In this document: piece by piece, positions 9,801-21,000 of the stretch
How the letters are laid out: each line of letters opens with the position of its first letter
Position numbering within the stretch: position 1 is the first letter of the stretch
Assembly: GCA_002682825.1 (NCBI GenBank)
Contig: NOKP01000081.1
Span: 55,792-77,292 of the forward strand
DNA length: 21,501 nt
Direction of reading: 5' to 3'
Origin: Neonectria sp. B-13
Taxonomy: Eukaryota; Ascomycota; Sordariomycetes; Hypocreales; Nectriaceae
Translations under genes and position numbers: made by a program
The notes under the pieces: model-generated
Database searches by the model: none
What the model saw: the letters and a program-made list of their open reading frames with translations, nothing else
What the model was told of the DNA's origin: nothing

Positions 9801-12800
9801 GCAAAAGATTGTTCAACAGGCCCGTCATACGTTGTCTCTGGGATAGGGCTGTATTTGACCGAGCCTCCCTTGACCGCACCAACCAGACCAGCAAGCGTCG
9901 GATTCTCGAGTATGTCAGAGAGTTTGAGCGCTATCCCGGCCGACCTCGCCATGTTGACCATCTTGATCGCGACGATGGAATCTCCGCCTAGCTCATAGAA
10001 GCTCGCTCTGGCGCTTTCAGAGTTGGGATCAAGATTCAATCCTCGCAACCAAAGTTCCCTGAGTTTGGATTCTGTGCTGGTTGCCGGTGAAGCGAGCGTT
10101 GAAATCGGCTGAGATGCAACGTTTTTAGCTAGATCACCCAACAGCCTGCTGGCTATGGATCGAAGGCTTCTTCGGTCGATCTTCCCAGTGGCAGTCCGCG
10201 GAAGGTCCTTCATACATATGTAGTGAGAAGGTATGGAATGCTGCGGAAGAACTTGCTGTAGCTTCTCACTTATCCTTTTGGCAGCGCTGTGATCCAAGAT
10301 CTGGGTATCTGGAGGTGTGCCGTGCAAGTTGTCCTCCTTACCCTCATACGACCCTATCAAGAAGGCAGCAAGGATCATGCTGCTAGAGGTATTGGTACGC
10401 TTGATAGCTTCGGCAACGGCCATGATGTGACTAGGCAGTTGTTGTCGCAGACAAGCTTCCACTTCACTGATCTCTACCCGCTGGCCTCGGATCTTGACCT
10501 GAGAGTCCATGCGACCAAGACAGACAATGCTGCCATCAGATGTGTAACGTGCGAGATCTCCGGTCCGGTAGAACTTGTAACCGCCGGGCAGCTTCTTAGT
10601 CGGGTACCAGGCCGGACTATGGCATAGAAAAGGTGACTTATCCGGCGGAGGGGCGACGATGTAATCGCGTGCAATCCCTGGGCTTTCAATGACCAACTCG
10701 CCGACGCAACCAACTGGAGCAAGTTGACTGGGGTCCTTGGGATCGATGATCCAGGAGCGGGCGCCCACAACACGACCGATATTGTTGGGTTCTGTAGAGT
10801 TGGGGCTGACTCTGGTAAAGCTGCAGATAGTCGAACTCTCGCTCTGGCCATAGGCGTTCAGAAGCTGAACTCGAGGAGCCCACATGTCTCTGATTGATGC
10901 CGATATCGGTTCTCCGACCAAGACCAATGTCTGTAGCCCAGAGATGTTTTCCGGTTGAAAGGTCCCGATGTAAGAAGGTGTTACTATCAACCAGTTGACT
11001 TTGCACCTTTTGATGAATCCTGGAACATCGTTGATGCGATCTTCGTCTGAAGGAATACAGATGCAGCCGCCGTGCATTAGAGTTGTCACAGTTTCTACCA
11101 GACAAGCACCGAAAGCATATGACGCAAACTGGAGAGCGCGCGTGCGATTGTTGATCCCAAGCTCGGGGCCAAATTTGACGGCGCAAGAAACAAATCCTCG
11201 ATGCTCAACTATGATGCCCTTAGGCTCTCCCGTACTACCAGAAGTGAAAATGGCATAAGCCAAGTCCTCTGGCTCCACGGTGGCGTTGAAGTGATCTTGA
11301 TTGTGGCTCAATGATCCAGCGAGGTCATCATCGACGACAATGCAGCGGCTAACGATGCCACCCAAAGTGGTGCTGTGGAGTTTGGAAGTGAGAGCAACTT
11401 GGGCNNNNNNNCAACTATGATGCCCTTAGGCTCTCCCGTACTACCAGAAGTGAAAATGGCATAAGCCAAGTCCTCTGGCTCCACGGTGGCGTTGAAGTGA
11501 TCTTGATTGTGGCTCAATGATCCAGCGAGGTCATCATCGACGACAATGCAGCGGCTAACGATGCCACCCAAAGTGGTGCTGTGGAGTTTGGAAGTGAGAG
11601 CAACTTGGGCCATGGTCTGCCGACAGACCTGGGCCATCCTGGCGGGAGGATCTTTTGGGTCAATTAGTGTAAATGCCTGGCCAGCTTTCAGCACGGCGAG
11701 CATTGTAGCGATGACCCATTTCGACTTCTCAAAGCAGAGTGGTATTATCGCCTTGTCTTTGCCCAGATCAAGGGACTGGATGTATGCGGCGAGGCGTGCT
11801 GATACATCATTCAGCTGGGCATAAGTCCAATCTCCATCCCAAGCAGAAACTGCAGCTGCGTCTGGGGCGTGAGAAGCCCTCTCAGATATCACCTGGTGGA
11901 TTGTGGCATCGTGAACCTGTAGGTGTCCTGAGTTCCAATTTTGGATCTCGGCTTGATCCTCTTGCGTAACGACGTCCAGTTTCCCCACAAGAGGTAGATC
12001 GACTGCAGAGCTCTGGAGTTGTTGGATCAAGTATCCAAGTTGTTGCAGGAAACGAGCCATTTGACGCGGGTCGATCACACTCTGATCGTATCGTGCCATC
12101 AGTAAGGCCGACCCATCTGTCATCTCACAGTCGAGTAGAAGGGCACGATTGGTGCAGGGCACAAATAAATCGTCCGATTCTTCGACATTTCGATGAAGGT
12201 CACACGTAGACGCTCGTGGAGATTCACCACCAGTGACCCGTAGTACAGTTTGGAATCCACAAGCGACAAACCCCCCGTCTCCAGAGCCACGGATATCGCA
12301 GAGACCAAGCTGTGAAAACTTACGTGTGGCATCTTCATGGGCAGTTATTTCCTCCATGACATCTGCCACGGATCGATCTTTGTCGCAAATCACGCGCATA
12401 GGCACCACTGTCCGTGTCGGCCTTTCATCTTCCAAGGCGTGTGACCGCTCAACCACGACGCCAAAAAGCACCTCCGGGGAGTGCATGTAGCGTGACAGAA
12501 GAACTGCAAGCGCGGCTCGACAGACAGCTGTTCTAGACCAATGTTGCTGCACTGAACCTGGGTATGAGATGCGATATTCTGCCGGCGTATTGGGATAAGG
12601 CACAGTGACGTGGGACGGCAGAGGAGGATATACAAAGGCATCCAAGCCGTCCATGTGTTTCTTCCAAAACTGGGTCGCACAGTTCGGGTCATTCGAGTGA
12701 GAGTTCTCAGGAACCCGTTTGGAGTTTGGAATTTCCCTGCCCTCGTAGGCTACGAGAACCTGTCTAAGGACGCGGTCCCGTAGGGCTTTGTCCACTGAGG

Positions 12801-13323
12801 CATGGCTGAACGTCCAAACAAGCAGTTTTTGCTTTGTGCTTGGGTCTTCGAGGACGGCGTAGCGATTGCAACGCGGCCCAGAAACAGCGGCAGCTGCTTC
12901 ATCTTGCACGACAGCCTCCTTTTCTCCAAGATGTGTCCAAGACATCCACGAAAAGAAGCTATCTTTCAAGACCACCTGGTAGTGGTCTCCGGCCTTTGTC
13001 GTAAAAACACAGGTTCTCAAGGCCGGAATCTGGCGCACAATCTCCTTCCAAGCAGCGGCCAAGCGATGAGTATTCACGTTTTTGGGCATCTCATAAACGG
13101 CGTAGCCGAGAGCTCGTTGCACATCGTGGGCAGTGGAGTCCATGACATCGCGCTGGAAGGGCGTGCACGGCAGGATGTTCTCGATCTTGCGTTTGTCCAA
13201 GGCAAAGCGTTGAGAGACTTCCTCGTAAAGGCTGTCGCGATGCGTATCAGCCTCACCAGGCACCATTGATGGTGTGATTGCCAGGTCGCGCAGGCCAACA
13301 TCCATACGTTTCAGCGACGCCAT
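3845..13323 (-). CDS. Cyclooligomer depsipeptide synthetase (NRPS), enniatin/beauvericin/bassianolide type
   Basis: This iterative nonribosomal peptide synthetase alternates a D-2-hydroxy acid with an N-methyl L-amino acid, then oligomerises and cyclises the units. Counting the duplicated 199 bases at the gap once gives 3,090 residues with no intron, close to the usual 3,100-3,200. Approximate domains: C1 15-450, with degenerate SHASVDK at 173; A1 470-1005, with [10 protein letters not shown] at 625 and A10 lysine 979; T1 with LGGDS, Ser1047; C2 1100-1530, with HHIIADG at 1230; A2 from 1557, with [10 protein letters not shown] at 1712; N-methyltransferase about 2020-2420 inside A2, SAM motif [13 protein letters not shown] at 2082; A10 lysine 2474; T2a and T2b both LGGHS, Ser2532 and Ser2630; C3 from 2690, with SHALYDG at 2804. 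The ATG at 13323 is the first methionine of the open frame. Substrates are not fixed by sequence, so I give no symbol. One ambiguous base (4811) lies in C3. Confidence 0.93.
4811..4811. other. Single ambiguous base in the C3 domain
   Basis: An n at 4811 leaves one residue undefined, about residue 2769 of the synthetase, between the start of C3 and its SHALYDG motif. The frame is unaffected. Confidence 0.95.
11206..11610. repeat. Exact 199-base duplication around an assembly gap
   Basis: Positions 11206-11404 and 11412-11610 are identical as far as I can read them, and are separated only by seven n. Both encode the A1 segment around [10 protein letters not shown]. Copy plus gap is 206 bases, not a multiple of three, so as written the synthetase frame breaks here. 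Subtracting 206 puts the downstream frame in phase with the upstream one. This is the pattern of two contigs with an unmerged overlap joined by a scaffolding gap. Confidence 0.9.
11405..11411. other. Assembly gap of 7 N
   Basis: Seven undetermined bases lie between the two identical 199-base copies. The length is probably a scaffolder's placeholder and not a measured distance. Confidence 0.95.
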
Positions 13324-14344
13324 ATTGAAAGAACGAAAAATAGGTAGTTATTGATCACAATGAGTTTGAGTAGGTAAACTTTGATGAGCGGAGCAGTTGC
13401 TGAGGAAAACAGGGCTGTACTCGCGAATAGATCTGCAACATATGTGTTATAGGTCGAAGCGACACTGGTCACTGCTAGGCCGCCTTTAGCCAGGTCTGTA
13501 TGATATCATTTCAAAGAAACCTGACCTGGTTATGGAAGCATAAGACTCTAGACGAGACAGCGCAGCTTACTATCATGCAAAAGTCTCAGTCATTGGAATT
13601 GCGCTTGCAGATCAATCTCCCGTGTTTTACTCTCTCATTTCCGCTTCCTGTCTCAGCCCTTCGGGTGAGGTATGCTCTTATCATTCTTCCTTTTGTCAGT
13701 GAGATCTGAGACAAGGAGTCACACGTAACATACAGAGGAGGGAGATTCAGCCACATCTTACGTTAGTATTATATGCAATGTCGCAACAAGTACATATTTG
13801 TACCTTGTGCCTTGGCAGACTTCCGAGACAGCATCAGAGGGTCTTATCTTCTCACTTTACTTAACCAGCCTATCCTGGACATCATTCCTTTCGCACACCC
13901 CGCAGGTCGTTGGTTGTAGGTTAGGGAGGGAACAGACGGCACGTACCCATCTCGATCTGGTAAGTGATCAACATTTTTAACCCTTGAACTCACCCGTCCC
14001 TTACCGGATGAAGATTGACGGCTCAGATTTAGGGCCGGATCGAGCCCGCGGCATTAGTTTAACCACTACTACTTCTCTTTAGTCCCGGTAATGCTTCTGA
14101 GGCCCTAAGACATACCTCGTTGTTAATCGATTAGCCAAATCAACACATCTAGTTGGCCTGATGTATGTTTGAGTTTCTCCACAAGCCCTACGTCGTCTAA
14201 CGAGTTACAGTAGCTGAACTGAAATGCGACGTCAACCACATTTAGCTCCAATCGAAACTTGTCTATATCTTGTGTAGTATAAATCATCCAGGCGCTGAAC
14301 AGAGATGCCTAAACGCAGTAGTCATCGCTCTCCATCAACTAAAC
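13324..14344. promoter_or_regulatory. Divergent intergenic region between synthetase and dehydrogenase
   Basis: These 1,021 bases separate two divergently transcribed cluster genes and must hold both promoters. Visible candidates are a CCAAT box on the minus strand (ATTGG at 13592-13596, about 270 bases before the synthetase start) and the palindrome at 13500-13509. The short ORFs at 13500-13709 and 13798-13980 have no recognisable content. The dehydrogenase ATG at 14345 has A at -3 (aacATG). No consensus for a known pathway regulator could be assigned. Confidence 0.6.
13500..13509. promoter_or_regulatory. Perfect 10-base palindrome upstream of the synthetase
   Basis: ATGATATCAT is its own reverse complement and lies 177-186 bases upstream of the synthetase ATG. 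A dimeric regulator site is possible, but a palindrome this short also occurs by chance, and I found no second copy before the other cluster genes. Confidence 0.25.
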
Positions 14345-15650
14345 ATGTCAAGCTGTACTTCCCCATTTTCATCTTTGGCTTCCTTCATTTCGACCTTGCT
14401 CCAACAAACAGGAAATCATACACTAGCAGGGCACAAGCTCCTTGTCTTGACACCATGGAAGGTTAGTCATGAGCGCTTGAACAGCCTACACAGGCAATTC
14501 CCTGGTCTCGTCATCGATATCATGATACAAGCCTGGGACGCCGTCAACTACAATGACATCCCACCCAAGATTTGCTGGGATGATATTACCATGCTTGTGA
14601 CAGGGAGCTGTTTACCCCTAAAAGGTGAAGCCCCGAGGCTTCAATACGTTCAGCTACTAAGCGCCGGGGTCAACTTTTTACTGGAAAACTCTTTGTTCAG
14701 AAGCTCTACTGTTACCTTCTGCACAGCGAATGGTGTGCATGGGTAAGTAAGCCCCAAAGTCAATGGCTGAATGGTCAGTGGTGCTGATGTATAGATAGGC
14801 CGCAAATAGCAGAATGGGTCATTGCGACATACTTGATGTCTCAACATAAATGTAAGTATCTTGATCCTTTTAGCACTTACAATTCGCATCAATTTCTTAC
14901 ACGTGGCGACTATAGTATTGCAGTACTGGCAGTTCCAACAAGAGTCAAGGTGGTCTCAGCTCGATATACCTGACGATGCCACTGGGCAAAGAGTGTGCGT
15001 AATCTTATACCTTTCCTGACATTAAATATCGTTTATTCATGATTTCCAGGGGCATACTGGGATACGGTAGTATAGGCAGACAAGTGGCACGCATTTGCAA
15101 AGCCATGGGTATGTCTGTCCATGCCTACACGCTTCATCCTCGCACGACACCCAGATCTCGACGAGACCAGGGATACATACCTGGAACTCTTGGAGACCGT
15201 TACGGCACCTTACCTGACAGGTGGTACTCTGGGGTATCAACCGGAGAGCTTCACGACTTCTTGGCATCCAAATTGGACCTGTTAGTGATATGTACACCAC
15301 TGACAGCGAAAACGACACATCTCATCGCAGAACCCGAGTTCAAGATCCTGGGGCGAAAGCGGACGTTTGTTTCTAACGTTTCGCGAGGCCCCATCATTCA
15401 TACGGACCACCTCATTGCTGCCCTTGAGGGAGATACAATCCGAGGAGCAGCAATTGATGTCATGGACCCTGAGCCACTGCCAAAGGACCATGCTTTGTGG
15501 ACCACTAAGAATTTGGTCATGACGCCGCATATAAGCTATGGGTCGACTTCGTACATTGACCGAGTTTTGGAAATTGTCCAATTGAACCTTGGCAAACTTC
15601 CCAAGGGCAAATCTCTTCTGAATGAGGTAAGCCGGACCAATGGATACTAG
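14345..15650 (+). CDS. D-isomer-specific 2-hydroxyacid dehydrogenase
   Basis: This NAD(P)-dependent enzyme interconverts a 2-keto acid and a D-2-hydroxy acid. Beside the synthetase it would supply the hydroxy acid loaded by A1. Exons are 14345-14742, 14799-14851, 14916-14994 and 15050-15650, giving 376 residues, normal for the fungal family. Donors are GTAAGT, GTAAGT and GTGCGT, and acceptors TAG, TAG and CAG; the introns are 56, 64 and 55 bases. The joins restore the family text NGVHGPQIAEWVIATYL and VGILGYGSIGRQ. Visible motifs are the Rossmann GYGSIG, the catalytic-arginine block NVSRGPI, DVMDPEPLP with the acidic residue, and the catalytic His in TPHISYGS. I chose the ATG at 14345, which has A at -3; the frame is open upstream only to a TTG. 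The family is unrelated to the ketopantoate-reductase-like KIVR of the Fusarium and Beauveria clusters. The substrate is inferred. Confidence 0.88.
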
Positions 15651-18000
15651 AAATATTTTAGCGCTGAAACCAGGGGTATTGGTATTTAAATTTTAATTAT
15701 ATTATAACTATCAATAGTGACAATAGGGTTTTTGTTAGGGGATTATGAACGCCTTGAGGAGAATCAGATGTCGGCTAGAAGGGCGCGATTAAAATCGGGC
15801 AGAATTCATCGTGCTACCAAAATGTAATTAACTCACTCATTGTCAATAAGGTTCTAATCCTGGCCTGCGACCGGTATTTTCTGTTATTAGTATATTTCGT
15901 TATTCGTTCCTTGGTAGGCTGAATCCAATCCATATGTTAGCAGATGAATCATAGATTAGAAAATATGAACAAGCGCCAATCTTGCAGATGTCCCAGACGC
16001 AGGACGGTCATCGATACAGTTCAAGCACACGATTGGTTGACAAAGGATGAAACAGTGAACCCTGCTATCTCAGGATTGTGCAACCGTGCGATTATTATCA
16101 AAAGGGCCTTGTCATCTATGCTTCAGCCCAATTAATGCTGACGACTATGTCAAAGTCACCGCAATAAGCTTTCACCTCGGATTGACTCCTCAGTGCAATC
16201 TTCTGGTCAGGTACCTATAGCCAGGGCCGATTTCCCGAGTAATCAACTACACTGTCTTAGCCTCACTTCAGTCATAACAACACACCGCATACGAAGTGAG
16301 ATTCCAGAAGCACGCCGCAGATGACCCGCTGTGGGGAGCAAAGGACGCAGGACATGACTTTACGTTCCATGTAGATTACTATTTTCCCCCTTGCCAGCAA
16401 GCCACGCCGTCTGTCTCTGATTATTCTCCAAGTTTGGTTCTCCCTGCCTCCGCAATGCTCGACCGAGGGTTACAACTTGGGTACTGTGGGGTTTGAACTA
16501 CGTCGGCAGATATTGTGGTGCGTGAGAGAAATCTGATCAGTGGGAAAGGTCAACACACAGTCCATGAGGGAAACAAAGTGTCTTTGTGTCTCTGATAAGC
16601 TGGATGATATACTTGATAGCGAAGGGATCTTCTGTCCCTAGCTAGCTCAGCACGTCATTTGCTGTTGTGGGAAATTTGAGTTCATTACATCCACCAAGAC
16701 GAAAGGTGCATGCACATGCACAAACGCAAACATATGTAGTGGTTCCATTACTCTTGGCCATACTCCCAACCTACCTCTCCATATCTAACGGCATAAACCA
16801 AGCCATGATCCACAAACACCACAGTTTTGCCCAACTTTCTCGGAAAAAACCTGCTTTGTCTTTTAACCAGCCTCTTCATTCCCCATACAGCCCACCCTAT
16901 ACTGCTAGTAGATATTTTAGCATCTGATGTTCTTGGATAGGACTTTGAGACCGGCACATCTCAAGCAAGTGGAATCAGGACGATATTTTCCCGGCGGTAT
17001 TAATCTTTCAACTAGATTAAGGCGGAAACTTCGGACGAATCAGAGCTTACTGTCAGAATGGTGTCTTGTTTCCTTGTCTTGTCTCTTCTGCGTCAGCTGA
17101 GAGGTGTCTCGCATTGCGGTCCACTAGCCACATCTCCCCGAGACTCTCGATGGCAGGGGTTGGCTTTTTGGAGCAGAACAGTGACGCGATTTACGTCCTG
17201 CAGTGTTCAGATTCCTAGTGTTTTTCACCATTCGAAGCTTCATAGACTTTGTATGGCGTCATGACTCCTGAAATTTAAGACAAATTCGTACACTGGCATG
17301 GACTCAGGCCGATAAGCATGCTGCAGTATACCATATCTCAGACTTCTGTGCTCGCACACCGCAAAGGGTAACCTTGCTAGCTTTATTTGATCCCTTATTG
17401 CGACGATAAAGCTAGCGTGGCGGTGTCTTCCTGTCAGCCGTGTCTCAGCCTCTCTTATACGTGCCGGACATGAATCACTTGACCCTCCCCTCTTTAGTTA
17501 AAACTGTAAAGATCAACTAAAAGCCCACCCGCACCGGGCCGTAGATCCAAATTTCCTGTGTCTTGCTAGCCAAGATAGGACAAGGCTTGTAAAGCGGGCC
17601 GGCACGGCAAGTACCACAAGCAAGTCTCAGATTGGGGGTCGCTTCATGTGGGAGTACGTTATTCCCTCACTGTCTCAATTGAGAAATCTTTGGCGCATAA
17701 GTCTCACCGCAATTTCAGTTTATGCCTATTTTTTAAAAGCACCCTCATCGGGCATCACATTCGATTCGTGCGGGTGTTGAATTGAGGCCTGTCAGACGTA
17801 TTGGGAGCCGTCTGCCGGTTGAGACAAAGGGCGCGTAGCCTCTATACCCTAACACCAAGCTCCCTTACAGGTGATGTCGGAAGTAAGGACACATCATGCT
17901 CGTAACGTATGGAGCTGGCCCGATGAATTGATCAAGTTTTCGTCGAGGAGCTTCTCTGTCCTCACAAGATTTCCAAGTGGGTCATTATCTACAAATCGAA
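15651..18000. other. 2.35-kb gene-poor interval before the transporter
   Basis: No gene is recognisable on either strand. Positions 15651-15730 are A/T-rich and likely hold the dehydrogenase 3' UTR and polyadenylation region. Short ORFs at 15944-16135, 16296-16496, 16667-16927 and 17058-17264 lack motifs and look like chance frames or very old remnants. The last few hundred bases must contain the transporter promoter; an 11-base inverted repeat lies there at 17376-17416. Confidence 0.5.
17376..17416. repeat. Perfect 11-base inverted repeat upstream of the ABC transporter
   Basis: GCTAGCTTTAT (17376-17386) is matched by ATAAAGCTAGC (17406-17416) across a 19-base spacer, 585 bases before the transporter ATG. 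It could be a hairpin, a spaced dimeric regulator site or the ends of a tiny insertion. The arms are perfect, but nothing shows the function. Confidence 0.6.
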
Positions 18001-21000
18001 ATGGCAGCGAGAGAGTCAACCGATACGGCCATCCAGCTGAGGCCACTGGGCAGGGTCTCAAGAGAAGATGATCAAGGTGAGGGCTGCAACAAGAATACAA
18101 ATGCCTCTTCTGACAAAGACCAAGGCCCAAATGTGACTCGCGCTGGTATCTACGATCATCTTGACAAACATGAGGCAGCCATACTCAAGCGCCAGGTTGA
18201 CATAACTGAGGTTAAAGTTGGCCTCACGACTCTATACCGTTATGCATCGACCAAGGACCTTCTCGTTCTGCTCGTCAGCAGTATTTCGTCGATTGCGGTG
18301 GGCGTGGCAATGCCTCTGATGATTCTTGTATTTGGTAGCCTCCAGGGCCAATTCCAGGCTCTATTTGAGGACACGGCCGATACGGGCGATTTTAGGAGAG
18401 AGTTCGACAAACTGGTCCTTTATTTCGTATACATCGCGATAGGTAGCTTTGTGGCGACCTACATCTCGACTGTTGGCTTCATTTGTAAGTTCTAGTGTTT
18501 TCAGTATCGGGGCCTTTCAGTTGACCTTTGGCTCTCAACAGATACCGGCGAGCGTATCAGTACTAAGATCCGGGAGAAATACCTCCAGTCTCTGCTCGGA
18601 CAAAACATGGGATTCTTTGATCACCTGGGCGCGGGTGAGGTGACGACGCGCATCACGGCCGACGCGAACTCGATCCAAGTAGGCATTTCTAAGAAGATTG
18701 GCTTAACGCTGGCTGGAATGGCCACATTCGTAGCTGCATTCATCGTTGGCTTTATGCAATATTGGAAACTAGCTCTCATCCTCACATCAGGCTTGGTGGC
18801 TCTAATTGTCCTCATGGGCACTTCATCATTCTTCATGACGAAATATAGCCAGAAGTCCATTGATGCCTATAGCGTGGGAGGCAGCCTCGTGGAGGAAGTT
18901 TTGGGCACCATCCGTAACGCTGTCGCATTTGGGGCCCAAGACCGACTAGCAGAACAGTACGATACCCACCTCAAGAGGGCTAGTCTCTACGGGTTCCGGT
19001 CTAAGGTCGTCATGAGTCTGATGATGGCTGGTATGATGCTTATTGTCAATCTGACTTACGGCCTCGCCTTTTGGTTAGGTGGACAGTACGTCGTCTACGA
19101 AGGGTTGTCAACACAGAAAGTGCTCATTACAGCCATGAGCATCATCATGGGAGCATTCAGCTTCGGCAATGTGGCACCCCATATTCAGGCCTTTTCGACC
19201 GGACTTGCAGCTGCGAGCAAGATCTACAGCGCAATAGATCGTCCATCACTGATGGATCCTTTTGAAACGTCCGGTACAACTCTTGAGGACATGCGGGGGG
19301 AGATTATTATCGACGGCATCAAGCACATCTACCCGTCTAGGCCCGATGTGGTGGTAACAGAGGACCTGAGCCTGACGATCCCAGCTGGGAAGACCACAGC
19401 TTTAGTGGGCGCCTCTGGTTCAGGGAAAAGCACTATTATCAGCCTTATTGAGCGCTTTTATGAACCTGTAAGGGGAACGATTTATCTCGATGGCCGCGAC
19501 ATTACCACGCTTAACCTCCAGTGGCTCCGTCGGCAGATTTCTATGGTTGGCCAGGAACCGGTCCTTTTTGCAACCTCAATTGCGCAGAATATTAAGTACG
19601 GACTAATTGGTTCTCCATACTGGACAGAAAATGAAGAGGCCCAGCACAAATTAGTGATAGCGGCTGCCGAGAAGGCCAACGCCCACGAGTTCATTAGTAA
19701 TCTTCCTGAGGGTTATGAAACACAAGTGGGCCAGTCTGGGTTCTTACTCTCGGGTGGGCAGAAGCAACGGATTGCCATTGCACGCGCTATAGTATCTAAT
19801 CCGAAAAGTAAGTCGCAACCTCATATTCACTGAGACAAAGCTTCAGTACTAACAAGGCATCAGTTCTCCTTCTTGACGAGGCCACTTCGGCACTTGATAC
19901 AAAGTCTGAGGGGGCCGTACAGAAAGCCCTTGATGCAGCAGCTGCAGGTCGAACAACCATCGTCATCGCACATCGCATATCTACCATTCGTGATGCTGAA
20001 AACATCATTGTCATGGAGCACGGCAAGGTGATTGAGCAGGGCACGCATGACCAACTGCTGGCCTTGCAAGGGGCGTACTCGGGCCTCGTCGCCGCCCAGT
20101 CACTATCTCGCCAGCAAGAGGCCGATGAGACAGATATCACAGAGACCCAAAGTGGTAGTGATGACATTGACTATACAGCACTCGACTCGGAGATGAAAAG
20201 AAAAATGTCAAAGACTGCCAAGCTTGGACAGACAACGGCTTTGGGTGCAGCCACGACAACAGAGGACGGTGTCGTTTCTTCGACCAAATACTCGACATGG
20301 ACATTGACCAAGCTGATTGCTTCTTTCAACAGGAAAGAAATGTCCATAATTCTCATAGGTATGCTCTTTTCTATCATCAGCGGTGGAGGTGTCCCCGTCC
20401 AAGTTGTCATCCTTGCCAAGTCAATCTCAACCCTCTCGACCCCTTTGGATGCGTCCAACCAGAGCCAGATCAAGCGCGACTCTGACTTCTGGGCGGCCAT
20501 GTATGTTATGATTGGCGGCTCGCTTCTCGTGTCACACTCGATCCACGGCATCATATATGCCAAGTGCTCGGAACAGCTGATCCACCGAGCTCGGTACGCT
20601 ACGTTGCGGTCTATACTTCGACAGGACATTTCCTTTTTTGACAGATCCGAGAATACGCCTGGCGCTTTGACAGCGTTTCTCTCCACCAAAGTGGCTGACC
20701 TCGCTGGTCTAAGCGGGGTTACGCTGGGGACTCTCATGTCTGTTCTTACTACGGTTATCACGGGTATTGTCATCGGAATCGCCATTGGTTGGAAGCTGGG
20801 TCTCGCGTGCACCTCTACAACACCAATTCTGATCTTATGCGGCTATCTTCATCACAAGATGTTATCCCGGCTGGACCGTCGGTCTAGGGAAGCCCACAGT
20901 GACTCGGCAAGCTACGCCGCCGAGGCCATCTCGGCCATACGCACCATTGCCTCACTTAACCGGGAGGAGCACGTGGTGAAGCATTACCAACACTTGCTTA

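Noticed and set aside
10686..11186. Minus-strand ORF of 166 residues
   Set aside because: It is an alternate frame inside A1, composition-driven and without motifs.
11206..11610. A genuine tandem duplication within A1
   Set aside because: The copies are exact, abut an N gap, and break the frame by 206 bases. A biological duplication would not sit precisely around a gap.
11308..13323. A separate 671-residue NRPS fragment as its own gene
   Set aside because: Its last 30 or so residues come from reading through the N gap out of frame. The rest is the N-terminus of the single synthetase.
3845..13323. Naming the synthetase esyn1, beas or bsls
   Set aside because: The domain order fits all of them, and the pockets read by eye do not clearly match any one product.
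14270..14344. Upstream extension of the dehydrogenase
   Set aside because: The extension begins with TTG, which is not a normal start in fungi. The ATG at 14345 has a better context.
14345..15650. Naming the dehydrogenase KIVR
   Set aside because: The motifs are those of D-isomer-specific 2-hydroxyacid dehydrogenases, not the ketopantoate reductase family.
15944..16135. Cys/Arg-rich ORF suggesting a Zn2Cys6 regulator
   Set aside because: It has too few cysteines and the wrong spacing for a binuclear cluster, and no downstream regulator domain.
17977..18000. Eight-residue N-terminal extension of the ABC transporter
   Set aside because: It begins with GTG. The ATG at 18001 is the first usable start.
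20171..20812. Minus-strand ORF of 213 residues
   Set aside because: It is the antisense shadow of the second transmembrane domain of the ABC transporter.
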